From NCBI GenBank assembly GCA_040877415.1, contig JBBDNV010000204.1, positions 1-47,042 of the forward strand: a DNA stretch of 47,042 nt. Reading direction: 5' to 3'. The notes below the pieces were generated by a model that saw only the letters and a program-made list of their open reading frames with translations, was not told the origin of the DNA and searched no databases. Every line of letters starts with the position of its first letter. The first letter of the stretch is position 1. Positions 24,074-32,388 of this stretch are shown piece after piece. The DNA is from JBBDNV01 sp040877415 (GTDB lineage: Bacteria; Planctomycetota; Planctomycetia; Pirellulales; PALSA-1355). A program made the translations under genes and the position numbers.

Positions 24074-24719
24074 GGGTCACCTCCATTGAGGAATGGGAAT
24101 TGTTGGATTCGCGCTCGACCGCCGAGTCGCCGTTCGATTCGTCGTGATGTTTCTTGGCGCGGTTGCCGGCGCCGGAGAGGACGTAGCCCAGGTATTGGGC
24201 GCTGCCGACGATGCCGTTCGACGTGACGATGCCCTGTTCGTCGATCAGAAAGGCGAACGGCGTGGCGAACACCTCGTAGCGTTTCGCGACGCTGAACTTT
24301 TCCTGGGTGAGCACGGGGAACCGCGCGTGCACTTCTTCGGCCCACTGGCGTGACTCGTCCGGCTCGCCGTTGTTCACCACCAGCACCTGATGCTCTCGCT
24401 TGTCATGCACGCGATTGAACTCCGGCGCCATGTCGTGGCAGGGCCCGCAGCCGGACTGCGTGAAGACCAGCAGCACCTTGCGGCCCGCGAAGTCGCCGAG
24501 CGACACCTCGCCGCCAGCGACACTGGGGAGCGTGAAGTCCGGGGCCTTCTTGCCCACCTTGAGGCCGTCGCGTCCCAGCCGGGTCGGGCGCGTCAGCTCC
24601 AACTGGTCGAGCCGCCAGTTGACCAGTCCCAGCGACCGCAGCACCCCAACAACGAGGAAACCCAGGACCAGGACGAGAGTCCATGCCAGGACGGTCGAAA
24701 CGAGCAAGATGGTGTTCAT
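24066..24719 (-). CDS. MauD-like membrane-anchored thioredoxin-fold protein
   Basis: The 217-aa protein starts at ATG 24719 (MNTILLVSTVLAWTLVLVLG), after GGAG; the frame to 24779 adds only an unlikely 20-aa lead. One transmembrane helix spans about residues 4-28. The linker NWRLDQLELTRPTRLGRDGL and the domain opening VGKKAPDFTLPSVAGGEVSL resemble MauD, the accessory redoxin for disulfide formation in the methylamine dehydrogenase small subunit. The active site is CGPC (91-94). A cis-Pro-like FATPFAFLID follows. The C-terminal tail (RAKKHHDESNGDSAVE...) is hydrophilic. Its stop overlaps peptide 4. Inferred role: disulfide formation or proofreading in the exported peptides. No MauE, MauA or MauB is in the window. 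Confidence 0.83.
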   Translation of the reverse strand: MNTILLVSTVLAWTLVLVLGFLVVGVLRSLGLVNWRLDQLELTRPTRLGRDGLKVGKKAPDFTLPSVAGGEVSLGDFAGRKVLLVFTQSGCGPCHDMAPEFNRVHDKREHQVLVVNNGEPDESRQWAEEVHARFPVLTQEKFSVAKRYEVFATPFAFLIDEQGIVTSNGIVGSAQYLGYVLSGAGNRAKKHHDESNGDSAVERESNNSHSSMEVTHV

Positions 24720-24817
24720 GGGTTTGGCTCCGGGGCGAAGATGTTTCGGGGGTGCTGTTTTTGGTAGAATCCAAGTCAAGTGCCCCTGGCGCGCAACACG
24801 AGCGCCGGGGGAGCTGT

Positions 24818-24868
24818 CGGCCGGTGAGGAGCTTGCTTGCGGTAAGGCCTCACCGGCCGTCTTTTTTT
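24818..24868 (+). terminator. Hairpin with T-run upstream of the MauD-like gene (element E, copy 4)
   Basis: CGGCCGGTGAGG and CCTCACCGGCCG are perfectly complementary over 12 bp around an 18-base loop, followed by TCTTTTTTT on the plus strand. It has the form of a rho-independent terminator for plus-strand transcription, yet all genes here are on the minus strand. Related sequences recur at 23703, 22720 and 22139, so it may be a mobile or regulatory hairpin instead. Confidence 0.6.
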
Positions 24869-24937
24869 CGTACGGCCGGCTTTCGAACCGTACGCATCAC
24901 GTCTCACGTTTGAATCTGTCAGGCTCGATAGCCCGAT

Positions 24938-27900
24938 CTATTTTTCTTTCTGTTCGTTCACCCTTAGCAACTCCGCCGCTTCGATGCGGAAACGGCGGAG
25001 CTCTTCGTTCTCAGGCTGGTTCTTGTCCATCCACTCCACGGCTTTGCCGTGCCACTGGCGGGCGTCGTCTTTGTGGTCAAGCTGCCAGGAAGCCATCGCC
25101 AGGAAGAACCAATCGAACGCGTCGCCCCCGTCGCGCAGCTCCATTGACTTTTCCAGTGCCTCGATCGCGGCTTTCCAGTTGCCCGCGCGGTATTGCGCGA
25201 CGCCCAGCGTGTTCCTGAAATACCCGTCCTGCGGCGCCAGTTCGATGGCATTCACGTACTCGACCGCCGCCTTGTCCCATTGGTCCTGTTGGGCGTAGGC
25301 ATGGCCAAGATTGCGCCGGTGTTCCAACGCCTTGGGTTGCGCGATTGCCAACATCTCATAGAACTCGATCGCCTGGCGACGAGCTTTCTCGACTTGTTCC
25401 GGTTGGTTGGCGGCGGCCAAGGTGCTGGCGAGATCCCAAACCTTGACTTCGCCTTTGTTGTGATGCCCGCCGGCCGAGGTCAGCCGTTTGCCGTCGGGAC
25501 TGAACGCCACGCTCCAAACATAGCCCGTGTGCCCGCGGAAGGTGGTGAGCTCCTGACCGCTCGACGCGCCCCAAACCTTCACGGTGCTATCTCCGCTTCC
25601 GGAGGCCAGGTGCTCGCCATCCGGGCTGAAGGCTACGCTCATCACGCGATCAGTGTGTCCTCGAAGCGAACGAATCTCTTGCCAGCTAGTCGTGTCCCAG
25701 ATTCTGATTGAGCGGTCAAAACTCGCCGAGGCGAGACGCTTGCCGTCGGGACTGTATGCCACGCTCCAGACGATGGCGTTGTGTCCGAACGAGCGCACTT
25801 CTTTGGCCGTTGCCGCGTCCCAGATTCTCACCGAGTTGAACGAGCACAATGCCAGGTTCCGACCGTCCGGGCTATACGCCACGCACGGGACAGCGCCCGA
25901 AGGAATTGGACCGACTGCAAGCTTCTCACCGGTTGTTGCATCCCACACCACCAGCTTCTCTGGTCCCAGAGAAGCGAGGCGCTGGCGGTCTGGGCTGAAT
26001 GCGACGCTTTCGACAGTGTTCCCGACTGCGAGCGACAGCAGCGGATGGGTATCGGCCGAATCCCAAACTCTCACGGTGCCATCCCAACCGCACGAAGCCA
26101 GGCGCCGGCTATCGGGGCTGAAGGCGACGCCCGTGACCATGTCGGTGTGCCCGCGAAGTGTCAGGCCTTTGGGCTCGGTGGCCTGGCCCAAGGAATCCAC
26201 GTCCCACACCTTGATCAGCCGGTCCAGACCGGCCGACGCCAGGTGTCGGCCGTCGGGACTGAAAGCGACACTTTTGACGGCGCTCGTGTGCCCGGGAACG
26301 TCAAAAGACTCTGCGTCGGCAATCTCATTCACCGGGGTCGCGTTCCAGATCCTCGTGCCGTCGTAGCCCGTCGAGGCCAGGAAATGGCCGTCGCGACTGA
26401 ACGCAGCCATCGACACCACGTCGGTGTGTCCCCGCAGGGTGAGAGTCTCTTGGCCCGTTTCGGCGTCCCAAATTTTTACCGTTTTGTCCCAACCCGCAGA
26501 GGCGAGCCTCCGTCCGTCGGGGGTATAGACGACGTGCTGGACCGGTCCGGTGTGGCCGAGGAGCGTGTGGAGCAATACCCCGGTGGTCTCATTCCAAATC
26601 TTCACTGTCCCATCGGAAGCGGAGGTCGCGACACACCGTCCGTCCGGGCTGTAGGCCACACCTTCAATGCCGCCGCTGCGTTCGCCGAAAGTGCGGATTT
26701 CCCGTCCCGTGGCGGCATCGACGATCACAACCTCCTTGGCGTTTCCCCAGACTCCCGCGGCAATGCGCTGGCCGTCCGGACTGTAGGCCAATCTGCTGAT
26801 GCCCACTCGTGCCACCTTGGGTCCGAATAGCAGTTGGCCTGTTTTCCAGTCCCAGACCTTGAGGAAACCATCGTAACCGCCAGAGGCCAGTCGCTGACCA
26901 TTGGGGCTGAACGCAACGTCCCTCAGTCGATCGGTGTGTCCCTGGAGGCTCCGAATCTCTTGTCCGTTTTTCACGTCCCAAATCCGAACGAGCAGGTCAA
27001 AATGACCTGGCATGGCAAGAACCGCGTCATCGGTAGTCGGGCTGAAGGCGATACCGTGCATGCCTCCCACCGGGACATTGAGGACCATCCGACCGGTCTT
27101 TGCATCGACTATGTCAATGGTGCCATGTACATTTTTCGTTGCCAGGTGTCGGCCGTCCGGACTAAAAGCTACGACGTTCGTGTGCTTCGGCCCGGCAAGA
27201 GTTAGCGGATTCCCTGGACGAAACCGTTTAAGGAAATGCCATTCCCAACCGCGAAGCGGCACCGGACACTGATCGAGGAGCTCCTGGGCGCGGCCTGTGT
27301 TTTGCGCGAACAACTCCTGTTGTGCTAGCGCGATACGATTGACGTACAACCTCTGATCGAGCTCCTTCCTGGCTTTGGCTTCCGCATCCGCCCTCTGCTC
27401 GGCGGCGCTTCTCAACTCCTGTTCTTTTTCCGCGAGCCGGCCAGACTGAACGGCGGCCAAGATCGCTCCAATCGTTGCCACGACCAACAGTATTCCCAGC
27501 GCGGTGATCGTAGCCAGGAGCTTTCGGTTTTTCCGCGCGAACTTGCGGAAGCGATACGTGGCCGAGGGCGGGCAGGCCAGCACCGGCTCGTCTGCCAGGT
27601 AGCGCTGGATCTCAGCGGCCAGACCATTGGCCGTTTCGTAGCGGCGGCTGCGGTCCTTCTCCAGGGCCTTCATCACGATCCAGTCCAACTCGCCGCGCAC
27701 GAGCTTGCTGAGCCGCGCCGGCTCGATGTGACGATGGGCGGCGATCGCAGGCAGGGTGTTGCTGCCGCTGATCCGCGCGCTGGGGGTTTGCGGCTCGTCC
27801 TCGCGGATGATCCGGCGGACTTCGTCGAAGGCCGCCTTCTTCATTTGCTCCTCGTCCACCGGCGTCGATCCGGTGAGCAGCTCGTAGAGCAGCACCCCCA

Positions 27901-28729
27901 AGGAATAAATATCGCTCCGCGTGTCGATATCCACGCCGCTCCGCTCCGCCTGTTCGGGGCTCATGTACAGCGGCGTGCCGATCATCTGAGCGAAGTTGGT
28001 AAACAGCGTCTTCTCGGTGAGCTGTTGTCCCATCGCCTTGGCAACGCCAAAGTCGATCACCTTCACGACGGGTCTGCCGTCCTGGCGCGTGACCAGGACG
28101 TTGGTCGGCTTGATATCGCGGTGGACGATCCCCTTGGTGTGCGCGTGCTGGATCGCCTGGCAAACCGAGGCGAACAGTTCCAGTCGCTCGCGGACCGGCA
28201 GGTTGTTTTCGTCACAGTACGTCGTGATAGCCACGCCGCGGACCAGCTCCATCACGAAGTAAGGACGACCGGACTCGGTGGCCCCCGCGTCCAGAACGCG
28301 GGCGATGCTCGGATGGTCCATCACGGCTAGCGCCTGCCGCTCGGCCTCGAACCGGGCGATGACCTGCCGCGTGTCCATGCCCGGCTTGATCACCTTTAGT
28401 GCAACTTTGCGGCGAACTGGCTCCTGCTGCTCGGCCATGAACACGACGCCCATGCCCCCTTCGCCGATCTGCTCCAGGAGCTTGTAGAGTCCGATCAGAC
28501 TGCCCGGCTGTTCGATCGCCGGGTGGTTCACGGTAATGCCGATCTGGCCTGCGGGTCGTTCGAGAAAGTCCCCCGCTTGGAAATGGTCCTTAACTAACTT
28601 TTCGATCTCGCTTCGCAAGACCGAATCATGCGCGCAGACGCGATCCAAAAAGGCCGTGCGATCTGAAGCGTCGGCAATGGCAATCGCCTGCGCGAAAATA
28701 ATCTCGGGCGTTAAGGACTCCGGGCTCAT
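24938..28729 (-). CDS. Ser/Thr protein kinase with TM segment, WD40 propellers and TPRs
   Basis: The 1263-aa protein starts at ATG 28729 (after GAAGGA). The kinase domain at about 80-345 has the Gly-rich loop GEGGMGVVF (89-97), VALK (K112), HRDIKPTN (D205) and DFG (226-228), so it should be active. A transmembrane helix (LLATITALGILLVVATIGAI) lies near 415-440. About 14 WD40-like blades (VAFSPDGxxLASxxxDxxxKVWD) then fill roughly 500-1125, enough for two propellers, followed by TPR-like helices (NLGHAYAQQDQWDKAAVEY). Kinase inside, propellers outside or inside depending on topology. It lies 99 bp downstream of an ECF sigma gene; such pairing is known in planctomycetes and suggests phosphorylation-controlled transcription. 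Confidence 0.93.
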   Translation of the reverse strand: MSPESLTPEIIFAQAIAIADASDRTAFLDRVCAHDSVLRSEIEKLVKDHFQAGDFLERPAGQIGITVNHPAIEQPGSLIGLYKLLEQIGEGGMGVVFMAEQQEPVRRKVALKVIKPGMDTRQVIARFEAERQALAVMDHPSIARVLDAGATESGRPYFVMELVRGVAITTYCDENNLPVRERLELFASVCQAIQHAHTKGIVHRDIKPTNVLVTRQDGRPVVKVIDFGVAKAMGQQLTEKTLFTNFAQMIGTPLYMSPEQAERSGVDIDTRSDIYSLGVLLYELLTGSTPVDEEQMKKAAFDEVRRIIREDEPQTPSARISGSNTLPAIAAHRHIEPARLSKLVRGELDWIVMKALEKDRSRRYETANGLAAEIQRYLADEPVLACPPSATYRFRKFARKNRKLLATITALGILLVVATIGAILAAVQSGRLAEKEQELRSAAEQRADAEAKARKELDQRLYVNRIALAQQELFAQNTGRAQELLDQCPVPLRGWEWHFLKRFRPGNPLTLAGPKHTNVVAFSPDGRHLATKNVHGTIDIVDAKTGRMVLNVPVGGMHGIAFSPTTDDAVLAMPGHFDLLVRIWDVKNGQEIRSLQGHTDRLRDVAFSPNGQRLASGGYDGFLKVWDWKTGQLLFGPKVARVGISRLAYSPDGQRIAAGVWGNAKEVVIVDAATGREIRTFGERSGGIEGVAYSPDGRCVATSASDGTVKIWNETTGVLLHTLLGHTGPVQHVVYTPDGRRLASAGWDKTVKIWDAETGQETLTLRGHTDVVSMAAFSRDGHFLASTGYDGTRIWNATPVNEIADAESFDVPGHTSAVKSVAFSPDGRHLASAGLDRLIKVWDVDSLGQATEPKGLTLRGHTDMVTGVAFSPDSRRLASCGWDGTVRVWDSADTHPLLSLAVGNTVESVAFSPDRQRLASLGPEKLVVWDATTGEKLAVGPIPSGAVPCVAYSPDGRNLALCSFNSVRIWDAATAKEVRSFGHNAIVWSVAYSPDGKRLASASFDRSIRIWDTTSWQEIRSLRGHTDRVMSVAFSPDGEHLASGSGDSTVKVWGASSGQELTTFRGHTGYVWSVAFSPDGKRLTSAGGHHNKGEVKVWDLASTLAAANQPEQVEKARRQAIEFYEMLAIAQPKALEHRRNLGHAYAQQDQWDKAAVEYVNAIELAPQDGYFRNTLGVAQYRAGNWKAAIEALEKSMELRDGGDAFDWFFLAMASWQLDHKDDARQWHGKAVEWMDKNQPENEELRRFRIEAAELLRVNEQKEK

Positions 28730-28828
28730 GGCAGATTCCTTCAAAGATGGTGCCACTAATCAATGCGGAATCGACGCCCGGGCGTGCTCACAGATTCGCC
28801 CTGGCTTTTTCTTGACGGCCCGTGCAGA

Positions 28829-29386
28829 TTACCGCGGGTGGAGCTGGCCAAACAACCAGGCGCGGGCATAAGCCCATCGGCGCTCGGCAGTTGCGCGAGA
28901 AACACCGGCGGCACTCGCGGCCTCATCCAAGCTCAGTCCGGCAAAGAACCTTAATTTTACGATGACAGCCTGGTCGGGGTGATCTCGCTCAAGCGTCTTC
29001 AGTGCCTCGTCCAAGGCGAGCAGGTCGACCGGGTCGTCGGTTGCGGGCTGGATGATTTGCGGTAAATCGATCCGGGCGAAGTCGCCGCCTCGTTTCAAAC
29101 TGGCCTTTGACCGAGCGGCGTCGACGAGGATCCTTCGCATGGCCTCGGCCGCGGCGGCGAAGAAATGACCCCGGCTGCTCCAGTGCTGGGCCTTGTCCAC
29201 ATCCACCAGTCGGATGTACGCCTCATGCACCAGCCCCGTCGCCTGCAGCGTCTGACCAGGCTTTTCCTGCGCCACCTTCTGGGTCGCAAGCTTCCGTAAT
29301 TCCTCGTACACCAACGGCAAGAGCTGCTCGGCGGCGTGTGGATCGCCTTGTTCGATCTGCGTCAGGATTCGCGTGATGTCGGCCAT
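28829..29386 (-). CDS. ECF RNA polymerase sigma factor
   Basis: The 185-aa protein starts at ATG 29386 (MADITRILTQIEQGDPHAAE), as in related planctomycete ECF factors; ATG 29392 is an alternative, and the frame to 29521 is too long. Region 2 includes LLPLVYEELRKLATQKVAQE and GLVHEAYIRLVD. Region 4 has ALKTLERDHPDQAVIVKLRF and the helix-turn-helix LSLDEAASAAGVSRATAERR. No anti-sigma gene is adjacent; the next gene is the WD40 kinase, which probably controls it. Confidence 0.92.
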   Translation of the reverse strand: MADITRILTQIEQGDPHAAEQLLPLVYEELRKLATQKVAQEKPGQTLQATGLVHEAYIRLVDVDKAQHWSSRGHFFAAAAEAMRRILVDAARSKASLKRGGDFARIDLPQIIQPATDDPVDLLALDEALKTLERDHPDQAVIVKLRFFAGLSLDEAASAAGVSRATAERRWAYARAWLFGQLHPR

Positions 29387-29775
29387 CACCATCCGATGAT
29401 AGCTGACTAGCCGATCGACCTGCAAAGTCGCCAAGATTTGGGTGCGGATTGATGGACTATTCGCCGGCACAGGCATTCGGCTCATGCACCGACCGCAACC
29501 GTGATTTGAACGAGCATCCACGCGGCCAGATTCGTCCAGATACCGCCGAATAACCGGGGCAGTGAACGCGCCCTATCAGCACGTGAAATTCGCCATAAGT
29601 GGCTCGACGGCACGAAGTAACGATTTCGGCCAGTGATTTAGGCCGGCCAAAAAAGTTCAATAGGCGTCCAGTCGCCCCGATCTTGCTTCTACTTGAGTCT
29701 CGACTATGCGGCGACGGCGAGCAAGGTCGCGTGCCTGCTGTGAGCAGACAAAGGGAAAGCCGCGTTACGGAGCTA
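29387..29775. other. Intergenic region with one dispersed repeat
   Basis: No gene is seen. It holds the upstream region of the ECF sigma gene and the 3' flank of the gene ending at 29776. The dispersed repeat at 29650 is the only recognisable structure. Confidence 0.5.
29650..29680 (+). repeat. Dispersed repeat, partial copy
   Basis: AAAAGTTCAATAGGCGTCCA followed by GTCGCCCCGA, identical to 16274 over that length, then diverging so the right arm of the small hairpin is lost. Confidence 0.75.
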
Positions 29776-31194
29776 TTACTTCTCCGCGCCGGAACCGTCG
29801 CTGTCGCTGGCGGCCTGTTTGGGCTGTTCAAGGCGCACAAGGAGCCAATGGTCGGTCTTGCCGTTCTTGTGGATGAGCGCCGGCGCTTCGCTTTCCGTGA
29901 GGTCATTCAACCCCGCTTCCATGACGGTTTGCTTGTTGCCACCGACCGTCCATGCCGCCCGCTGCGTGTCCTTGTCCACCGCGCCGTGGATCGGCAAGGT
30001 ATGATCGGTAATCTCGTCGGTGTAATTGCCCCGCAGGATGCCTTGCCTATCGATCGCCAACTGCATGATGAGTTGCGGGTGCTGATGCTCATTACGCACC
30101 ATCGCGAACACGCCCAGGGGTAACCACTGTTCGGTGGCTGATGCCTCAGCGTCGGTGCCTGCTAAAGCCAAATCGGCGGCTTGTTGGCTGAACTCCTCAG
30201 CCGTTCCGACATTCTGACCGTCGACGCTCACGTTGCCGTCCTGGCAGGTCACATTGACCCCGTAGTTATATGAGATGGGCGTGGTGCTACCGTATCCACA
30301 ATGACCAGCAATCGCGTCCCATGTCGACGGAACCCAAGCCGCACCGGCAGCCCAGCCTGAGGGGGACCAAGCGCCCGGATGATCACCGTACCACTGCTGG
30401 CCGTAAATGTTCGGATGATCAAATGAGCTCCTCACGGCCGCATAGCCGGCTCCCGCGCCTCCGGCGCCCGACACCGCCGGCGAGTCGCGATTCGCGGCCG
30501 CAGCGCCAACGGCTGCGCCTTCCGCGCCCGAGACTTGCGGCGCGTTACGATTCGCGGCGGCTGCACCAGCGGCTGCGCCTTGCGCACCCGAAGCTTGCGG
30601 CGCGTTGCGATTGGCGGCGGCTGCCCCAGCGGCTGCTCCCTGCGCACCGGAAGCTTGCGGCGACTTACGATTGGCGGCGGCTGCTCCAGCGGCTGCTCCC
30701 TGCGCACCGGAAGCTTGCGGCGCTTTACGATTGGCGGCGGCGGCCCCAGCGGCTGCTCCCTGCGCACCGGAAGCTTGAGGCGCTTTACGATTGGCGGCGG
30801 CTGCCCCAGCGGCTGCTCCCTGCGCACTCGAAGCTTGAGGCGACTTACGATTGGCGGCGGCTGCACCAGCGGCTGTACCCTGCGCACCGGAAGCTTGCGG
30901 CGCTTTGCGATTGGCGGCGGCTGCTCCAGCGGCTGTACCCTCAGCACCCGAAGCTTGGGGCGTCCTGTTTCTTCCACCGGCACGTCCGGCTGCCGCGCCG
31001 GCGGCTTCCGATTCCCCGCGCTGGTTGCCGGGCTGCCCTTGGAACTGTTTCCCCCCATGTGTGCGTTCAGACCATTCTCCGCCCGGCGGTCTGCCGCCGC
31101 GCTGCTTTCCGCTTTCCCTTCCACGTTGCTCGCCCTGAGCAAGAGACACAGCAAGACACAACGCCACCGCCGCAGGAACAAATTGCCGGGTCAT
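29776..31194 (-). CDS. Secreted Ala/Gly/Gln-rich tandem-repeat protein
   Basis: The 472-aa protein starts at ATG 31194 (MTRQFVPAAVALCLAVSLAQ) after AAGGA; the longer frame to 31335 has no support. After the signal peptide comes a Gly/Arg/Gln-rich segment. About nine copies of a 20-residue repeat (APQASGAQGAAAGAAAANRK and variants) follow. The C-terminal ~190 residues look folded (SFDHPNIYGQQWYGDHPGAW; WLPLGVFAMV; DRQGILRGNYTDEITDHTLP; DKDTQRAAWTVGG), a planctomycete secreted family of unknown role. The repeat is likely disordered or an extended spacer, so a surface or matrix protein is a fair guess. Confidence 0.82.
   Translation of the reverse strand: MTRQFVPAAVALCLAVSLAQGEQRGRESGKQRGGRPPGGEWSERTHGGKQFQGQPGNQRGESEAAGAAAGRAGGRNRTPQASGAEGTAAGAAAANRKAPQASGAQGTAAGAAAANRKSPQASSAQGAAAGAAAANRKAPQASGAQGAAAGAAAANRKAPQASGAQGAAAGAAAANRKSPQASGAQGAAAGAAAANRNAPQASGAQGAAAGAAAANRNAPQVSGAEGAAVGAAAANRDSPAVSGAGGAGAGYAAVRSSFDHPNIYGQQWYGDHPGAWSPSGWAAGAAWVPSTWDAIAGHCGYGSTTPISYNYGVNVTCQDGNVSVDGQNVGTAEEFSQQAADLALAGTDAEASATEQWLPLGVFAMVRNEHQHPQLIMQLAIDRQGILRGNYTDEITDHTLPIHGAVDKDTQRAAWTVGGNKQTVMEAGLNDLTESEAPALIHKNGKTDHWLLVRLEQPKQAASDSDGSGAEK
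30541..30960. repeat. 60-bp in-frame tandem repeat inside the secreted protein gene
   Basis: Seven consecutive 60-bp units are nearly identical at DNA level (for example GCGACTTACGATTGGCGGCG then GCTG...CCAGCGGCTG...). Weaker units lie at both ends. Each unit encodes the 20-aa repeat of the gene at 29776-31194. Most changes are single bases, so copy-number change by slippage is likely. Confidence 0.9.
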
Positions 31195-31358
31195 GGTTTT
31201 TCCTTGTGCTAAGAGCGCGAAGCGCCAAGTGGTCCAAGCAAGTAATTGATTCCGACGATCGGCCGTACTGGTGCCATCGCCGTTACCCATATGGTCTGCG
31301 AATTTGCGTTGAACTACAAGGAGCCCCCCCCGCAATGCAGGTAGCCGCCAGCGGTCGC

Positions 31359-31468
<110 letters not shown>

Positions 31469-31545
31469 GGGAAAACCGAGTGCATTCTAAAGGGCACAGG
31501 GTGGCACCGGCAGCGGGCGGCCGGCATTGTCAAGAAACCAGTGCT

Positions 31546-31845
31546 TCACTTCAACGTCTGGTCTTCCGGGCTTGGCGGCAATTGCGTTGGTTTCGAGCGC
31601 ATCGGGTCAAGCGAATCGGGCAGGTAGCGATCATTGTCGGCCCTTTCCACGGAGTGGTCTTCGGCCTCGATTACGTGAGCGATATGCGGCTGGTAGAATT
31701 CCTGAAGAAGGAGGAACGCGGATGTACCACCCGCCTTCGGCTTCTTGTGCCAGTAATACAGATAGCCGCGTTCCTCAAGTCGCAAACAGAGCCGATGAAG
31801 TCCGTACAGGGCTGGAAGTGCGACGATGGCGAGAAGAATCCACAT
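31546..31845 (-). CDS. Small single-TM protein of unknown function
   Basis: The 99-aa protein begins MWILLAIVALPALYGLHRLC, one membrane helix, followed by LRLEERGYLYYWHKKPKAGG and a hydrophilic tail with AFLLLQEFYQPHI. I recall similar small proteins in planctomycetes, but no function is known to me. The ATG at 31845 has GGAAG upstream. Confidence 0.6.
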   Translation of the reverse strand: MWILLAIVALPALYGLHRLCLRLEERGYLYYWHKKPKAGGTSAFLLLQEFYQPHIAHVIEAEDHSVERADNDRYLPDSLDPMRSKPTQLPPSPEDQTLK

Positions 31846-31880
31846 AGGTGCTTCCAGTGCCTAGCCTCCCGTGCGCGCCA

Positions 31881-32147
31881 TCACACTCCAATCAAAAACC
31901 CTCCTGGCGCTCCACACACATCGGCGACGGAGGAAAACTCCTGTGCGCCGATCGCCGTAATGTCGCCCGACCCTCCCATCGAAACGCTTAGATTGTCCGA
32001 TTTGAGGAAGCCGAGTGCAATCGAGTTTTTGCCGTCAACCGGCACGACCACGCTGCGCCACCCGGCCAAATTCGAGGCAGACTGATTGAGGCGATTGAGT
32101 TGCTTGGCGGTTTCCCCTGTCCAAACTGGCCGCCTCTGTCTGATCAC
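31881..32147 (-). CDS. Hypothetical protein, weakly supported
   Basis: An 88-aa frame from GTG 32147 (IRQRRPVWTGETAKQLNRLN...) with a plausible globular composition (GWRSVVVPVDGKNSIALGFL). No family is recognised. There is no strong ribosome-binding site, but the frame fills an otherwise empty stretch upstream of the small membrane protein on the same strand. Confidence 0.35.
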   Translation of the reverse strand: MIRQRRPVWTGETAKQLNRLNQSASNLAGWRSVVVPVDGKNSIALGFLKSDNLSVSMGGSGDITAIGAQEFSSVADVCGAPGGFLIGV

Positions 32148-32388
32148 GGCACGAACGGATCAAAAGAATTCGCCGCGCGGATGATGGGCTACGCCGTTCT
32201 CCTCAACGGGGGGTTGGCAAGCCGGTTTGACCCCCAAAGAAGCCCAAGGGCGGCCGCTGCCGCGCTGGCTGGCTGGTCGATTGCCTTATCCGTCTACTTG
32301 CAACCACGTCGCCAATCGAGAAAATCAAGATCCATGCGTTGTCGATGCTTGCGCCGCCGGTCGGGAACCATGTGCGGAGACGGCTTTC

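Noticed and set aside
30541..30960. Regular 60-bp repeats resembling a CRISPR array
   Set aside because: There are no unique spacers: the full 60 bp repeats and encodes an in-frame 20-aa unit of a secreted protein; no cas gene is near.
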